From Pyrrhosoma nymphula (taxonomy: Eukaryota; Arthropoda; Insecta; Odonata; Coenagrionidae), in the NCBI GenBank assembly GCA_963573305.1, contig OY754329.1:133845422-133909421 (forward strand): a stretch of 64,000 nt of DNA, given 5' to 3'. Position numbers and translations under genes: made by a program. Each line of letters begins with the position of its first letter. The first letter of the stretch is position 1. Under the pieces are notes generated by a model. The model was not told where the DNA came from, ran no database searches, and was given only the letters and a program-made list of their open reading frames with translations. Below, piece by piece: positions 46,415 through 59,069 of the stretch.

Positions 46415-47606
46415 TTGAGCCGAAAGCATTACGCCTTTCTTCTTTTAAAGGGACGATGCCCTTCCTTTTTGCTCGTCTTTTGACATGTTAGGTGGTGTGT
46501 GCGTGGGGTTCGAATATTACCCGGGTCTTGGCTAAAGAGGTTAAAATGAAATGGAGGCGGCCGGAACGTGAAAGCTCGTGGGCGATGGTGAAGCAAAAAC
46601 AAGGGTGCATGGGACGGATTTTGTGCCGAGTAGGCGTGGCCCACCAGTCATAAAAACATGACTTTGCCTGTGCATTTTAACCTACATATTATAACGAAAA
46701 TCAAACGCGACCACTGGAAACGCAAGCCGGAGTATTGCTGTGCCGACTTGAATGGCGGAATTGGCTTCTAGAAGGAAGCGGAATGTCGCCTGCAGTTTTT
46801 TTCTAACCTCCTTGGGTCTTGGTCCTGTTGCTCTTATAGTCGTTCAAATGAAGATGCGAGTTCCTTCGCCAAAATTCGCTTCCTAGCATGATGATAGCTT
46901 TGAATTCTTTCACATATCACTTACGTCTTATCTGTAAGACTTGATTAAGTCTAGTTAAACGTCAAGATCCGTCGCCAAAATCGCATTTCGGCGAACGCAA
47001 CGAGTGTGTGGGGCGCAAAAATATGGCAACACTGAGGTATATGGCAACGTTGAACTCGTGAAACTTGATCTCCGTGAGAAAATTCTCGAGGCTGGGGAAA
47101 GCCTGCTGAGATAAGTGTGGTTCCCATAAGAAGAGGTGTTTTTCGCCTAAACTTCGTTCGCTTTGATTGGTTCCCCCACGCCTACCCGAAAATGGAAGTA
47201 ACCCCTCCCAATGACATTCGAATCTCTCTCCAGGAAGTCAGCTGTGTTTAGTCAAATGGAAATTGCTTGTGCTGGTTTGATTTCCGCGGGTCAAATGGAG
47301 TTCGTTGTATTAAAATGATGCCATAGCAGGTGTCCCACCATGGTGTTTCGCAGCATGTGATGAGGTAACTTCAGATCGTTTTACACGAAGCACTTTACTG
47401 CGCAGCCTGGTGTATGGATAGATTTGCTGTGAAAATTGCGTCGTATAAAGCGGGAACTTAGTAGGTACTAGAATTGACTGCGCTAATGCGTGAACGAAAT
47501 ACAAGACAATAGCCCCTGCTCTAATCGTGCCCGCGTTTTCGCAATTTCTGTAATAATAATAATAATAATATTCTTTATTCACCTTTAGCATAAATACATA
47601 TGATAG
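46415..47606 (+). repeat. 1198-bp-period duplication, copy 2
   Basis: Second copy of 45217-46408. Its right boundary is the word TATGATAG; its left boundary TTGAGCC. No difference was seen on reading. Either a very recent tandem duplication or an assembly artefact (for example two haplotypes joined). Confidence 0.9.
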
Positions 47607-50600
47607 GTGTAGGTACATCAAACTGCGCAATTAAGTGCCTCTTGTCAAACATCCTTTCAAATTGCGAGACCGCGGGCACGGAATTAAACCTGGAGCTATT
47701 TTCCTCTCTTGTTCGTGAATTTTGGCAGTCAATCCAACTATTCTCCGCTTCACATGATACAAATTTCACTGCGCATCCATCCTCGCATCAGACTGTCTAT
47801 TAAAGTGATTCGTGTAAAACGGCCTTTTGTCTGGGAGTTGCTTTTTAGTAGCTCACTCCATCGAAAGATTTGTCCATGAAACATTTTCACTAACTTACGA
47901 GTTTGAGACCACTGTCTAACTCACCCACTAGCGACTCCTTAGGCGGTGGATTTGGATCATTTGGATCAATGCCGGGGGCATTGAAGTGGAGTTGTCATGG
48001 TACTTAAGCTCATGAATTTGGTTAAATTTGCAGGATGAACTTACTACTCTCCGGAATTTGAAGATTGTTATTTATATCACATATCGCTTTCATCGTAGTA
48101 TCAATGATAGTCATCATGTCTAACGCATAGAGAACAAGGCATGCATCAAATTTTATAGGAATTCCCGGTGAATGTGTATGCATTTAGTCTTATAAAAAAT
48201 GCACTCATGACCTAGATGTTTTTTCCCACTCGATGGGAGCTGAAACATTAGCGGTAAAGGTTTTTCCTCCGTCGATAACGTACCCTGTATACCAGCGACA
48301 TGCAAGCCAGCGTTACACAGGAAGTCGCTCCAGTGACATTTCCTTTTTCCTTAGTGCGCTGCAGCGGAGTCCCCAGCTAAAAGTGAACGCGAAAGGTAAA
48401 GGGTGTAATTATCTTGGGTGCGATATCACGTAACTGGACCTAAATTTCCGCCTGTTTTCATCTCGGGTGCTATTAATTAGTTGTGCAATTCGATAGAGAG
48501 TCCTGCGCCCTTTGCCTTCTTTGCTACGCTATCGTAATGAGCTCTGTCGGGTCGTGTCCCTTTGTTCGACGCCAGGTCAATTATTTAAGGGACTTTCCCC
48601 AACTCGTCATGCCACAACAAAGAATGCCACGGCCTTGTGGCGCGCACTGTTTACTCATTCATTGTAGAAGAAGTCATTGTGCTCGACCCTTTGTATAAAA
48701 ACCTTATCATTATTGATTCCCTCGCTGGGAACATTTGTAACGAATTTATAAGGTAAAACTGGTCATGAGGTAAATTGTTTGTTTCGCGTCGCTTCGACCA
48801 GCATTTTCCACACAAGCAATCGCCAACGAATTAGCTCGTTGATATATTCAGTGCGTGTATTTTTTTAAAGGGTTGCTTTGGTATTATTAGCCCACCAAGG
48901 GCTGTATTTATTTCTCTTCCTGACGCCTCGAAATGGAATCATCGTCAAGGTTGAAATATAAAGCTTGACTTAAGCGTGCTGTAGCCATTTTTCACGGAAT
49001 TTCATTTGCTTCCGCTGCCGTATGCGTGATCGAAAAGTGGACCATTGTCCTGCGTGAGATTGACTGCTACTGACTTGTGCTTCATTTCATCAAGAGTCAT
49101 TCATAAACCGCATTGAGCTGACGTAATTGTGAGTTAAGTGTTTCGTAGCCTATCTTAAAAATTACTAATCTTGTGTGGCTATTTGGCGTATTAGGCGAAA
49201 TGATATCTCAAATACAACGTGACTCATGCGCCATCATTTTATAAACTTGTTTTTCGCGAAAATAGCATTTATATTTCATTGAAAAAATATCATTTTTCGT
49301 CATATTTTACCCATTCTCATGTTTAACATAAGTTTAGGTTCCATTCGAGAATAAAATAGGGTGGAAAGGTATGATTTCGATGTTCATGTAAATTTACACG
49401 TTTTTCTAGCCAGAATATGGATTTTAATTACATTGAAGTCATTTATTTATTTAAAGAATTGACCACATGCAGCGTGATGCCATTTTAAAGTAATACTAAT
49501 AACAAATAAAAAAGGACACGCAAAAACACATTAACTAGAAGAAGGTTGACCAATAGTAATATCTCAACATGGCGAGCCAGAAAAGATTATTTTATTTGGG
49601 ACTGAGATATGGCGTGGATAGCGAAGGCGTTGGAAGATAAGGAGAAAGGGTAAATGTTGTCAGGAAGGGAATTTAGGAGAGAAGAGAGAAGATTTTACGG
49701 TGGACCCACCTTAAGCGGAACTTGATGAACGGTGAAGTGTGGCTGCAATTGACTTCGTATCACTCGATAATTAGAGATAGATGTTTTTTCCGTTTTTGAC
49801 ACCCTGGCTGCGGGAAGTTACATCCTCCCTCTCCCGCCCCTTTCGAGGATAAATTGAGAGGGAAACAGATCAGAAATAATTCAGCCTCCAAGCAATATAT
49901 AAACCCCTTGCATTCTGCTTCTCCTCTTCCAACGCCCGGCGCATCTAATTTGCAGTGATTGAGGAAGAAATGGTCGTTCGCCTCTATTCTCAGTTCCTTC
50001 CCATTTTCCCTTTCGTGTGTATCTGTGACCCAAAGTTCGCTTAGGAGCTGCCGTCCCAATAGGGTGGTAATGGATTTTTATCGTTGTTCACCCAATTCCT
50101 TCTGTCGCAGACAGTAAAAGGCTTTCACTCGGCCCTTGGTGCAATCGCCACTTTATAGTGGCCCCGCATTGTTTCATTTAGCACCCTAGCCGATGCTATT
50201 TCCACAATCCACATGGCCACGTCCCCAATTGATCGGTGTGCTATTAATTTGTTTGTTTTATTCATTAAATCAAAGAAAATAGAAGGCATTTTTAGAATAA
50301 ATCATCGTTTTCGAGAAAATGTATCGTCGAGGTTGGGGATATTAAGGAAGAAGATGTAAAACAAACCCTTTTTGATAGGCCTTCGAAATCAAAATAGGAT
50401 TGCATGCGAAGTACCTTCGGTGTGTGCTTATAAAGTTAGCACACCAAACTCTAGCAGTGGAAAGTCATAAGATAAAACTCTTTGAAATGAGAATGTAGCA
50501 GTATTATTACTTTCAACGCGAAATCTTATCCTCGAAACCTACTTTCGAGTCAGTTCGTCGAGGGAGTCTGGTTTGTATTTAGCTCCCTAGTTTCTGTCAG

Positions 50601-51200
50601 ACAGTATCTGGTCCACAGTGCCATTCAGGAAACTCACATTAAGATCAGTACCTGAAATGAAAAAATATAATGTGTACATTATGCCACTCTGGAGTGATTC
50701 TTAAGAAACCTTCCTTTAATTAATTCCTCCTTGATTCTTAATGTGAATGTAGACGTAGCTTCATACAGATATGATCATATGGAGCTCCGATTTGTCCAAT
50801 TTGTTGAGATAATTGATTCCCGAGTGTATTTAACTCCTGGACAAATGGCCATCTCGTGGCTTGGCGGCAATCTAATCGAAAGGCGGGCACGTCGGAACTG
50901 CCGGGGAAGATATGACAGATTGACACGAGCGGATCGACGAATTAAAATTTCAGACGGGCCTTGGATCCTTTTCGGTCTCTGTCGGCGCGGCGATTCGAAT
51001 CCTCTCGATGATTCTCGCCACTTTTCCCCGTCCTCGTAAAAACCCTTTTTCCTTCCCTTCTGTCCGCGTCCTTTACACCCAGTAATGTCGTAATTACCGG
51101 GGGCGTCGGCTGATGGATGAGGGAAGGATAACCGGTGGCAATAGGGGGGTAAGGGGGGCGGTTATTACTTAGTCGTGAGGGACGAACGAATTAATCGCGT
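47607..51200. other. No recognised gene or element
   Basis: Unassigned. Between 48430 and 48740 composition is more balanced, with CCTTTGTT and ACAAAG words, but no open frame of note. A 102-codon plus frame (50731-51039) has no recognisable domain. Confidence 0.45.
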
Positions 51201-51229
51201 TGTCCAAGATAGCTCTTCCCTCCCTCGCT

Positions 51230-51500
51230 CCGGTGGCCTTTTTTAACTCCGGACGCCACCACCACCGCCGTCGACGACGACGACGCCACCAACCGGCCAC
51301 TCCCGCAACCATACGTGCCCCCCGGCGCCCCTTAAAACCTTACTCCTCCTCCGGAATGGACCACACGGTCTGTTCCGTAATACCTCCTCCCCACCACTTT
51401 CTCCTCTTCTCTTACTCCCCCGCAACCGGACCAAAAGCCCTTTTTCACCCGCTGCACCCACCACCCTTCTCTCCTCTCCCATACCCTCTCGCCCACTCTC
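51230..51500 (+). repeat. Low-complexity CAC/GAC and pyrimidine tract
   Basis: Begins with CCACCACCACCGCC and GACGACGACGACG runs and becomes C/T-rich. It explains the 132-codon plus frame and most of the 175-codon minus frame that overlap it. Confidence 0.6.
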
Positions 51501-51730
51501 GAACCTTGGCAAGAGAACTCGGCGCGGAACGGAGTTTGTGTGCGAGATGGGTTTGGGATGTGGGTGGGAGGGGGGGGGAGAATTGTTTGGATCGATAATT
51601 TGAAGCGTGCTGTGGTGTGAGTGTGTGTGCGTGTGCAGGAACGGGTGTTTTAGGCACGGGGGTTTGTGATACGCAATTTTCCAACACTGATTGTCGTTGC
51701 TTGAAAAATATCGAGGTGGGGATATGGCAT

Positions 51731-52245
51731 ATATACTCTTACTTACTCCTACTCTTACTCCTGGGGCCATTGAAAACCAAGTAGGTCTTTGGCCTCGTCA
51801 ATAAGCCGTTTCCAAGCACTTCTATCCTCTGCCATCTCCAATTCTGCTTCCATTCTTTCTCAAATCGTTCTCTACTTGTCCTATCCACCTCAATATTGTT
51901 CTCCCTGGTGGTCTCCTTCCTTGATGTCTCCCTTCCCATGCTCACTTTATCATAGAATTTCCATCCCTCCGCAGCACGTGGTTCAGCCATCTTATTCTCT
52001 TGCTTCTGACTTCTGCGACAATGTCTGGCCTTTTATACAGCTCTCTTATTTATCTGTTTCTTTTTATTCGCTATTTCTCTCCTTCAAGGGTAGGGCTAAA
52101 TATTCTTCTTAATACTTATTTTTTTAAAGTAAATAGTTTCTTTCGTGACTCCTTTGTAAGGGTCCAAACCTCCGAGCCATATAACAATACTGGCTGTACC
52201 ATCGTTTTATATATTCGTATTTTAGTGTCCCTCGACAGAAGTTTG
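51731..52245 (-). pseudogene. RTE-like LINE C-terminal fragment, minus strand
   Basis: On the minus strand the reading runs TKIRIYKTMVQPVLLYGSEV, WTLTKESRK (about 52230-52145), then degenerate sequence with stops, then WRWQRIEVLGNGLLTRPKTY and a tail of AGGAGTAAG repeats (51738-51760). LYGSEVWTLTK is the landmark at the junction of thumb and C-terminal region in RTE-like LINEs. The repeat tail marks the 3' end. A different subfamily from those at 37.3 and 54.7 kb. Confidence 0.75.
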
Positions 52246-53014
52246 CATACACCTACATGGTGTATATACACCTACATTTTACTGGACTCTGTCCTAGATA
52301 ATAGGGTATTTGAGCATCCAAACCTACGACCAATCGTCTTGCTCGGGACTTTTGGTGAGGCGGACGTGACGTAGTCGCGACGCCTTCTGGGATGAGCAGC
52401 AGCCGATTCGATTTTCAAATTTAAGATGACACCAATTGTTTTTCATATTTTTCGACGAAAGTTTGAGTTAAAATTAAACCATAACATTTTTAAACGATAA
52501 GAAACCCAATTGTTTAATCCTGATGGATTTCTGTTACACCTTCTACGGTAAAGGAATGATTCACTAGGATATCATGAAAAGGTTTGTGAAACTTTGTACG
52601 TGTGCACGAGTATAAAATTGATGCAGAGAAATTTGTTACCCGATGATGAATCTTCATTTACTTCTACAATTACATTATATACTGATTTGGCTACGAAACT
52701 TATGGAAAGTTAACAATATTTTCACGATCATATGATGTAAAGAATGGCCACCTTCTTAGATTCTTCGTTAAGGTGATTCGCCTTATCAGCCGGCATTGAA
52801 CGTGTTTACTGATTGGCTGTATTTATAATGGTCAACTTCGCTATTATCTTGGACAGAGTGTATGCGAGCCGCCACGATGGCTTGTAGAGGAGGCACGAAA
52901 AGGGGAAGGAATAGGGAAAATCGAATAGGAAGGGAGAAAGGACCAAGGTGAATTATGGGATAACGGAGCGTCTTACTTGTAGTGTCTCTTGTTATTTTTT
53001 TCTATAATTTCAGT
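52246..53014. other. No recognised gene or element
   Basis: Unassigned. GACGTGACGT near 52366 loosely recalls the subterminal TGACGTCA of the element at 53.3 kb, but no further similarity could be traced. Confidence 0.4.
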
Positions 53015-53331
53015 CTGCCAAGGTGTTACAGTCAATGGTGAATGCGTTAGAGGTGCAGTGTGGATGTAGTGGATGAAGATAAACCACAAGGAAACGAAAG
53101 TGATGACATTTTATAGAAGTAAGAAGGCGGGGCTGAATATAAGGGTGGGAGGGCAGAAGAGAAGAGCAGGTCGAACAGTTTACGTATCTGGGTAGTATTT
53201 TAGAGGAGAATGGGTTTAGTGGTAGGGACATCAGATGCAGAATTGCCGTGGCTAAGGAAGCATTTTCGAAGAGAAGGGAATTGATGAGGGGGTCTGAGAA
53301 GAAATAAAAAAAGAAAAGGCTGGTGAAAATT
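53015..53331 (+). pseudogene. RTE-like LINE fragment, 5' part, interrupted
   Basis: Reads LQSMVNALE, several stops, then EEQVEQFTYLGSILEENGFS, GRDIRCRIAVAKEAFSKRRE and KKRLVKI. QFTYLGS-x-L-x-x-x-G and R-I-x-x-A-x-x-A-F are landmarks of the thumb region of RTE-like reverse transcriptases. It breaks at 53331 and resumes at 54692 with IWSVALYGSETW, so the two pieces are one LINE copy split by the DNA transposon between them. Confidence 0.8.
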
Positions 53332-54687
53332 GGGTATTTTCCACGTATTTCAAACTATGTATATATTGATTCAGTTACTTGAACTTATAGCATCGGCTAA
53401 ACATTTTCTTATCAAATTGTATGAATTTCGGTTTTAAAAGCTAAAGAAAGTTGAAGGTTACGAATACTCCCGAGCACACTCCGAAAACAACCGAATGGCC
53501 TGTGACGTCATTTTCGCTGTTTACATTTAGACCCAGGCGTTTCCTTATGCTTACGGTGGAAACAAATGCGGCGAAATTAGTTTTTGACGTTTTCGCGTTT
53601 CTAGATATGCCTTTATATGGCATCTAAGTAAGGGATATAGATGGTGTTTTGTGCCACAATGTACAAATACATCGGTTGAAACACCGAACAAGAAATTTAT
53701 TCACGCAATCACGACATTGAATGATTGAGATTTCTTCCTTGGATTCCTCAATGTCCACCCGTAAAAATGTATGCTTTACTCCGCACTTTGTGTTCTGGAC
53801 ATATTCTTGCAATGACTGTGCACAGTGGTTCATCTCTCTTTACTTGGACGTATCCTATAGCATTATCACCATAACTCTCACGAGATGCTTTATAATATAA
53901 CAACACTTAAATTAAACTTTGAATAGACATTTAGGAGATGAGAATCTATTTTTAGGCATTTCTACAGCAGATAAGCTACTTCTAGAAACCTCCTCTACAA
54001 AAAATCACTAATTAGCAAATAAAAAATTAACGTTTTAGGTGTGTCGAGTATTGGCAGCACAAACATTTGGCAAGTACTGTGTTATGTTGATATGTTACTA
54101 AGATACTGTTTGTTTACTGTTGCGGACTTCGATAAAGAAAGAAGTATCATAATGATTATGAGTATATTGGAAAAAACAGTTAATAAAGTTCATACGCCAA
54201 ATACATAATTATATGTATCAAAAATGATATAAAACAGTAATGACGATTTTAAAAGCAAACTTTAGGCTTACATTTTTTGGACTTAAGCTCAACAAATTTC
54301 CGCAGCATTAAATAGCTCGTACTTCTTCATTAAAACGCCCACCATAAACATATCCACTTTGGGTAAATTATCTTATGTGGTTTTAATAAAACCATTGCAC
54401 GCCATAGTCTTTGTTTTCAATGAAAACTCTTTAAATATACGGTAGATCTTCTACAGTTACTCACTTTCTCCCTCACATCCGTCTATCGCTCAGCGAAAAT
54501 GACGTCAAGCCAATCAGATTTCGTTTCGCAGCGGCGTAAAAAAATTTGAAATTTCGACTATTTCAATCTTAAATATCTCAATTAATATTGAATTAATTTT
54601 AAAACTACTTTCACTCCGCAAGCTTGTTCGAGTTTAAGTAGCGCATAAAGATCCGTAAACTTAAATTTAAAATTTTGGAAAATACCC
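53332..54687 (+). mobile_element. THAP-domain DNA transposon remnant (1356 bp) inside a LINE
   Basis: The ends are GGGTATTTTCC and GGAAAATACCC, perfect inverted repeats, flanked by AATT on both sides (53328-53331 and 54688-54691). Restoring the LINE across the gap joins its frame. About 175 bases inside each end, TGACGTCATTTTCGCTG (53503-53519) is the exact inverted partner of 54491-54507, and weak inverted similarity lies between. So the termini are long imperfect inverted repeats of about 190 bases. The left interior contains a THAP zinc-finger exon (53636-53728). THAP domains are the DNA-binding domains of P-element-type transposases. The 4-bp duplication is unlike the 8 bp of P elements, so superfamily is open. 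Confidence 0.7.
53636..53728 (+). pseudogene. THAP-type zinc-finger fragment
   Basis: The frame reads YRWCFVPQC, TNTSVETPNKKF, IHAITTLND and a stop at 53726-53728. C-x-x-x-x-C followed about ten residues later by P-N-K-x-F-I-H is the start of a THAP domain (C-x2-4-C...), the C2CH zinc finger that binds transposon ends in P-element transposases. The distal Cys-His pair and the AVPTIF box are not visible. No transposase core follows. Either an exon of a deleted transposase or a relic. Confidence 0.7.
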
Positions 54688-54691
54688 AATT

Positions 54692-55170
54692 CTAATATGG
54701 AGCGTGGCGCTGTATGGGTCGGAAACTTGGTCATTGCGAAGGGAGGATGTACGTAGACTTGAGGCGCTTGATATGTGGGTTTGGAGAAGGATGGAGAGGG
54801 TGAGATGGGTGGCGAAAAAGACGAACGAGGAGGTATTGGGTATGGTTGGAGAGGAGAGGAAGCTTGTGGCAGAGGTTCGGAGAAGGCAGAGGAGATGGAT
54901 GGAGGAGGTATTGAGAGGAGAGGGCATGTTGAAGAGAGTGATAAGAGGGGAGAACACTGGGGGAGCGTGGAAGAAGGAGGAAGAGAATAGGAATTCTTGA
55001 CGAAATAAGAGGAGGTGGAAGATATGAAGAATTTAAGAGGGATGTAATGGCAAGACATCCTTAGGAGGGAAAGGGAGACAATGTGTATGAAATTGGGATG
55101 CAGAACTGGAACTGTCTAAGAGCCTACCAATCAGCTTGTAGAATACTTGAATTATGAGGTCATTAACGGA
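54692..55170 (+). pseudogene. RTE-like LINE fragment, 3' part
   Basis: Continuation of 53015-53331: ALYGSETWSLRREDVRRLEA, LDMWVWRRMERVRWVAKKTN, EEVLGMVGEERKLVAEVRRR, LRGEGMLKRVI, then a frameshift and RKRIGILDEIRGGG. Strongly similar to 37302-37650 including the 3' region ACCTACCAATCAGCTTGTAG. Ends at about 55170, directly followed by another copy. Confidence 0.8.
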
Positions 55171-55430
55171 TCGTGGCGCTGTATGGGTCGGAAACTTGGT
55201 AATTGCGAAGTGAGGGTGTACGTAGGCTTGAGGCGTTTCAGATGTGGGTTTGAAGAAGGATGGAGAGGAGGATGAGCTGGGTGGCGAGGACGAACAACGA
55301 TGTATTGGATATGGTTGGATAGGAGAGGGAGCTGTTGGCGAAGGATCGAAGAAGGCAGAAGGGATGTATGGAGGAAGTTTTGAGAGGCGCATGCCAAAAA
55401 GCAGTCAGGAGAATTATGCCCGGTCAAGCC
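55171..55430 (+). pseudogene. RTE-like LINE C-terminal fragment, adjacent copy
   Basis: Starts again at TCGTGGCGCTGTATGGGTCG (the VALYGSE position) and follows the same sequence with more changes: MWV*RRMERR, MSWVART, VLDMVG and KDRRRQKGCMEEVLRGACQK-like residues in shifting frames. It lies head-to-tail with the preceding copy, with no spacer. Either a local duplication or an independent insertion. Confidence 0.7.
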
Positions 55431-58400
55431 AGAAACTGGAAGTGAGCTACGTAGGGGAGCATGCTAACATGCAGTACACCGATTAAGATATAACTGCTGA
55501 TTAGCAATCCTACTATTATTAATTTATGAACACGGCGAGATACTAATTCATGCAGAAAACAAAATCATGCCGGACTTTTCAAGTGGGGTGCTGCGCGGTT
55601 AGTGATGGTGTATGCTGGACCATGGTGCGTCTCTCAGTGGGTGCAATGGAGTATCGGGTGGATTGGTAGGACAGGGTGGTGTGGGGGGCTTCCGCAGGGG
55701 ATGGGAGGTTAGAGAGCTCGCCATGGGAAGGCAAAGGTTCTTACAATGAAATGGGGGCCATCTCGCGTGGCAGTGGCGAACGTGCGTATAATTGAATGAA
55801 ATGGGGGTTATTCGTCTGGGGAGGGCATGGACATGCCGTTTGTTCGACACCAACCCCTGGCATAGACCAGAGGCGAAGGAAGGGAAGGCCCCGGAGTCGC
55901 AACCTAACTAACGAGGCAGCCAAAAGGTGTATTTCCCCTCCCCCACCGTACCCTTTTCCGTGGGAAATTTGGTGGGATGGGGGACTTTTCGCGGTTGCGA
56001 AATGTATTCAGGGGCCTTCGGGTCTTCTGCGGTCTCCGTGACATTTTCCGACAGCGGCTCTCAACTTGTTTTCCACTCGGTTCGTTTTTTTTGTTCCTAG
56101 TCATTTGGGGGACCTTGTGGTCGAGTGAGAATAAAATTTCAATGGTACGACTTAGTGCGCTAATATTTTCCCTCTCTGACATTTTTCGACTGCCTTGAGG
56201 TGATGTTGGAATTTTCGGTCGTATTGAATGAAAGTGGATTTGTTCTGAAAAGTTTCTTGGAATTCATGATGTATGGATGAGTATGATAGACATTAGAAAT
56301 AAAATGCGGCAAGAATCGTAGTCTTCTTTCAAATTACATTATTTTTTTAGAATATCTCATTTTGAATAAGTGTGGTAATGAAATGAATGAAGACTGAGTG
56401 TGAAGACCGTGTATTTCTGAGCACTGTAATGACATTCATTTATTAACCTCCCAAAATGTCTTACTGTTGTTTCATCTTCCTCCCCCAAGCAGTTGCCATC
56501 TTCAAGTATAAATGCATTATATATTTACTCTTTATATAAATACGGATATAAGTATACCACATCGAAATCATCCCCTTCAAAAATCATTCTTTGTCCTTAT
56601 AGTCTGTTTTCATTCAGAATGACCAATACCATGCATTATGACATCCCTTATGTGTACAGAACCTAACATTTGCTATAAAGAAGTTCTTTCAGTTTCTCAA
56701 GACATTCTGTCCCTCATCGTGATATCCTTCCCTTTTACCTTCTTACTAACCTCCCATATCAGTTCAGGAACTGGCAATGAAAATGTCCATATTTTAATTG
56801 CACAATGAAAATTGCCAAATATTTTTAATGTACCATGACACGAAGATCAATAAATTACTTACTGAATTAATGACTCAATGTTCGTTAAGGCCCCCATTTT
56901 CTCAAAACGCATCTAATTCAGATTTTCATTCAGCAAGTTGGAGGTCACTTGTGAGGCACCATAAAATCAGTGAGATCGTAAGAAGAGAGGCGGTAATATG
57001 TACTTCTACTGTCTTCTTTTTTAAACAAATTATCAAGCAATGGGCGTTAGGCATAGTCATAACCCGGCGAAAGAATCTGTAGGTAATCATGATTTCATCG
57101 AGATAAACGCTAATCTGAACCTGAAGTTCGCAGGTGTAGACTTACATCATTTCTGGAGCTTTAAGTCATGTTGATAAATATCAAAAGATTAGCTTGATTT
57201 CAGGCGATTTCCTGTTACAGGACAAGGTGCATTTAAAAAATGCAAAGCAAACAATGCACCTCTCCATTGACTGTTATTGCATCCGCCGATCATATGGAGG
57301 GGGGGGGGGCGAAGCTGATAGTCTTTCTCATCGGCGGAAATCGATGGCGTAATGGCGGTTTTTCGATGCTTTTAACTTCCGTGGTTTCACGGCCAAGTGA
57401 ACCCGAACCTCATCACCCGAGTGAACTCCCCAGTGATTGAGAGGACAAGCAAATGCAACACCCGCATTACGCAAAATCACGAGACGTTGTCGAGGGACGA
57501 GTGCAAAAAATGGGTTCTTGAGCGATTTTGCCGTTCACTTCAGGTGCGAAAAAAATACAACTCTTCGCATTAGATATCTGCGATCAAATTCAAGTCATTC
57601 CTGATGTTTTCTGTTCGATTCCATAAGCAAATGGTACTTTCTCATATCCAAATAAAATATATCGAGATACCTATCTCATTAAAACTTTTCTCGGTGCTCT
57701 GAAAGATAAAAAAATAAATACATTTTACTACATGTAGAACTGAGATAGATATAATAAAAATACTGAAGGTATGATGTCTATCTAATTAAGTGGTCTCATA
57801 AAATGGCTGTCTATTGATTTAAAATTTATAACCTTTAATGATTTTCAAAATTAAAAAAATACATTTTCACAATATACATGGCTTAAAAAATAAGCAGCAT
57901 TGGTGCTAATATAATTTAGAGACCTAGTGGATTGGCTGTTTATTAATATTATTAATGGCTAATCATAATAAAATCCATTTTACCGGGTAATCTTCAACAT
58001 TTCTGACTCTTGAATTCCGTATGATTTTAAGGGGTACTTGAATCTATTTACCGATGTCCTGAAGCAAAGCTCGCCCTTTCGAAAGCAATGCCTTTTTCCG
58101 TTCACGTGTAAACTCGTTCTAACTATTTTTTGCCTGTAAGACTTGCTTCTCCATTGTATTTCTTCATCGAAATTCAATGAGTCCTGCTCCTTGTTCACTG
58201 CCACGTACTAAATACCAATTCGAGTCCGTGTAGTGGTTAATTCGGTAAAGCCAATATTCAGCTTTAGGTCGGCCCCTCTAATTGGTGGCAATTATGAAGT
58301 TATCTCCTCTTGAGATCCATTGTGGCCCCAAACTGGTTTTATCTCATTGACTCTGTGTGCTCCTTGAGGATTATCAAATCAGATGAAGGATCCCATTAAT

Positions 58401-59069
58401 TAATAAACATTTGATTTACGAATCGTTTGTATTCTTAGAAAGTGTTCTGAGTGATTTCTTCAGCGTCTTTCTTTGTGACTTGGAGCTGTTCTTATCTCTT
58501 CCATATTTTTCGGCAATTGAAGGTATACTTTTATCCTGCTTTATATTTGAAGCCTTCTGAAGAAAGCCGATAACTTGCGTCTCGCTTGATGAAGAAAGCG
58601 GTTTCGTATAGTGTTAGTTGCTTTAAATTTTAATGTTAATTGCTCCAACTGCATATTTTGCATTGATCCGTCTACTCTTCCGCACTCAGTTGATTTCGTG
58701 TGTCTTTGTTGAATACTTCAGTATATTCAATTTTCATCGAATTGTTGAAGGATTATGTACTTGCCTACTTCAAGTAACGGTACTCGAACGCAACCTACTT
58801 TTTAGCATCCAGAAATTCGTACCTCACCTTGACGAGCAATTCCATGTATTATGAAATTTAATGTAGAGATATCACGAACTGTGAAACAGGAATATGATAA
58901 TTAAAACTTAGCAATCCGCAATTTTAGATATATTCATATTGGCTAGTTTCGCTACAGTAAAGTATCTTCTGCAATAAGTTTAAATTTTAGGAATATCTTA
59001 CCCCATTCATAAAATGGCCAGAGGACGTTACAGTGTAGTGAATCTAGTCGAACTAAATGTATCTAAAAC
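55431..59069. other. No recognised gene or element
   Basis: Unassigned. 55600-56200 has mixed composition with both-strand frames under 95 codons and no domains. An 11-G or longer run is at about 57299-57309. AT-rich onward. Confidence 0.45.

Noticed and set aside
46112..47630. Identical minus-strand frames of about 105 codons in both duplication copies as a duplicated gene
   Set aside because: The frame includes a translated TAA-repeat (poly-tyrosine) from a LINE tail and no domain; identity follows from the DNA duplication.
51243..51770. 175-codon minus-strand open frame
   Set aside because: It crosses a low-complexity CAC/C-T tract and the 3' tail of an RTE LINE; its residues follow the repeats.
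58550..58600. CTGAAGA word as another hammerhead-like core
   Set aside because: No GAAA box at the right distance and no stem I or stem III pairing.
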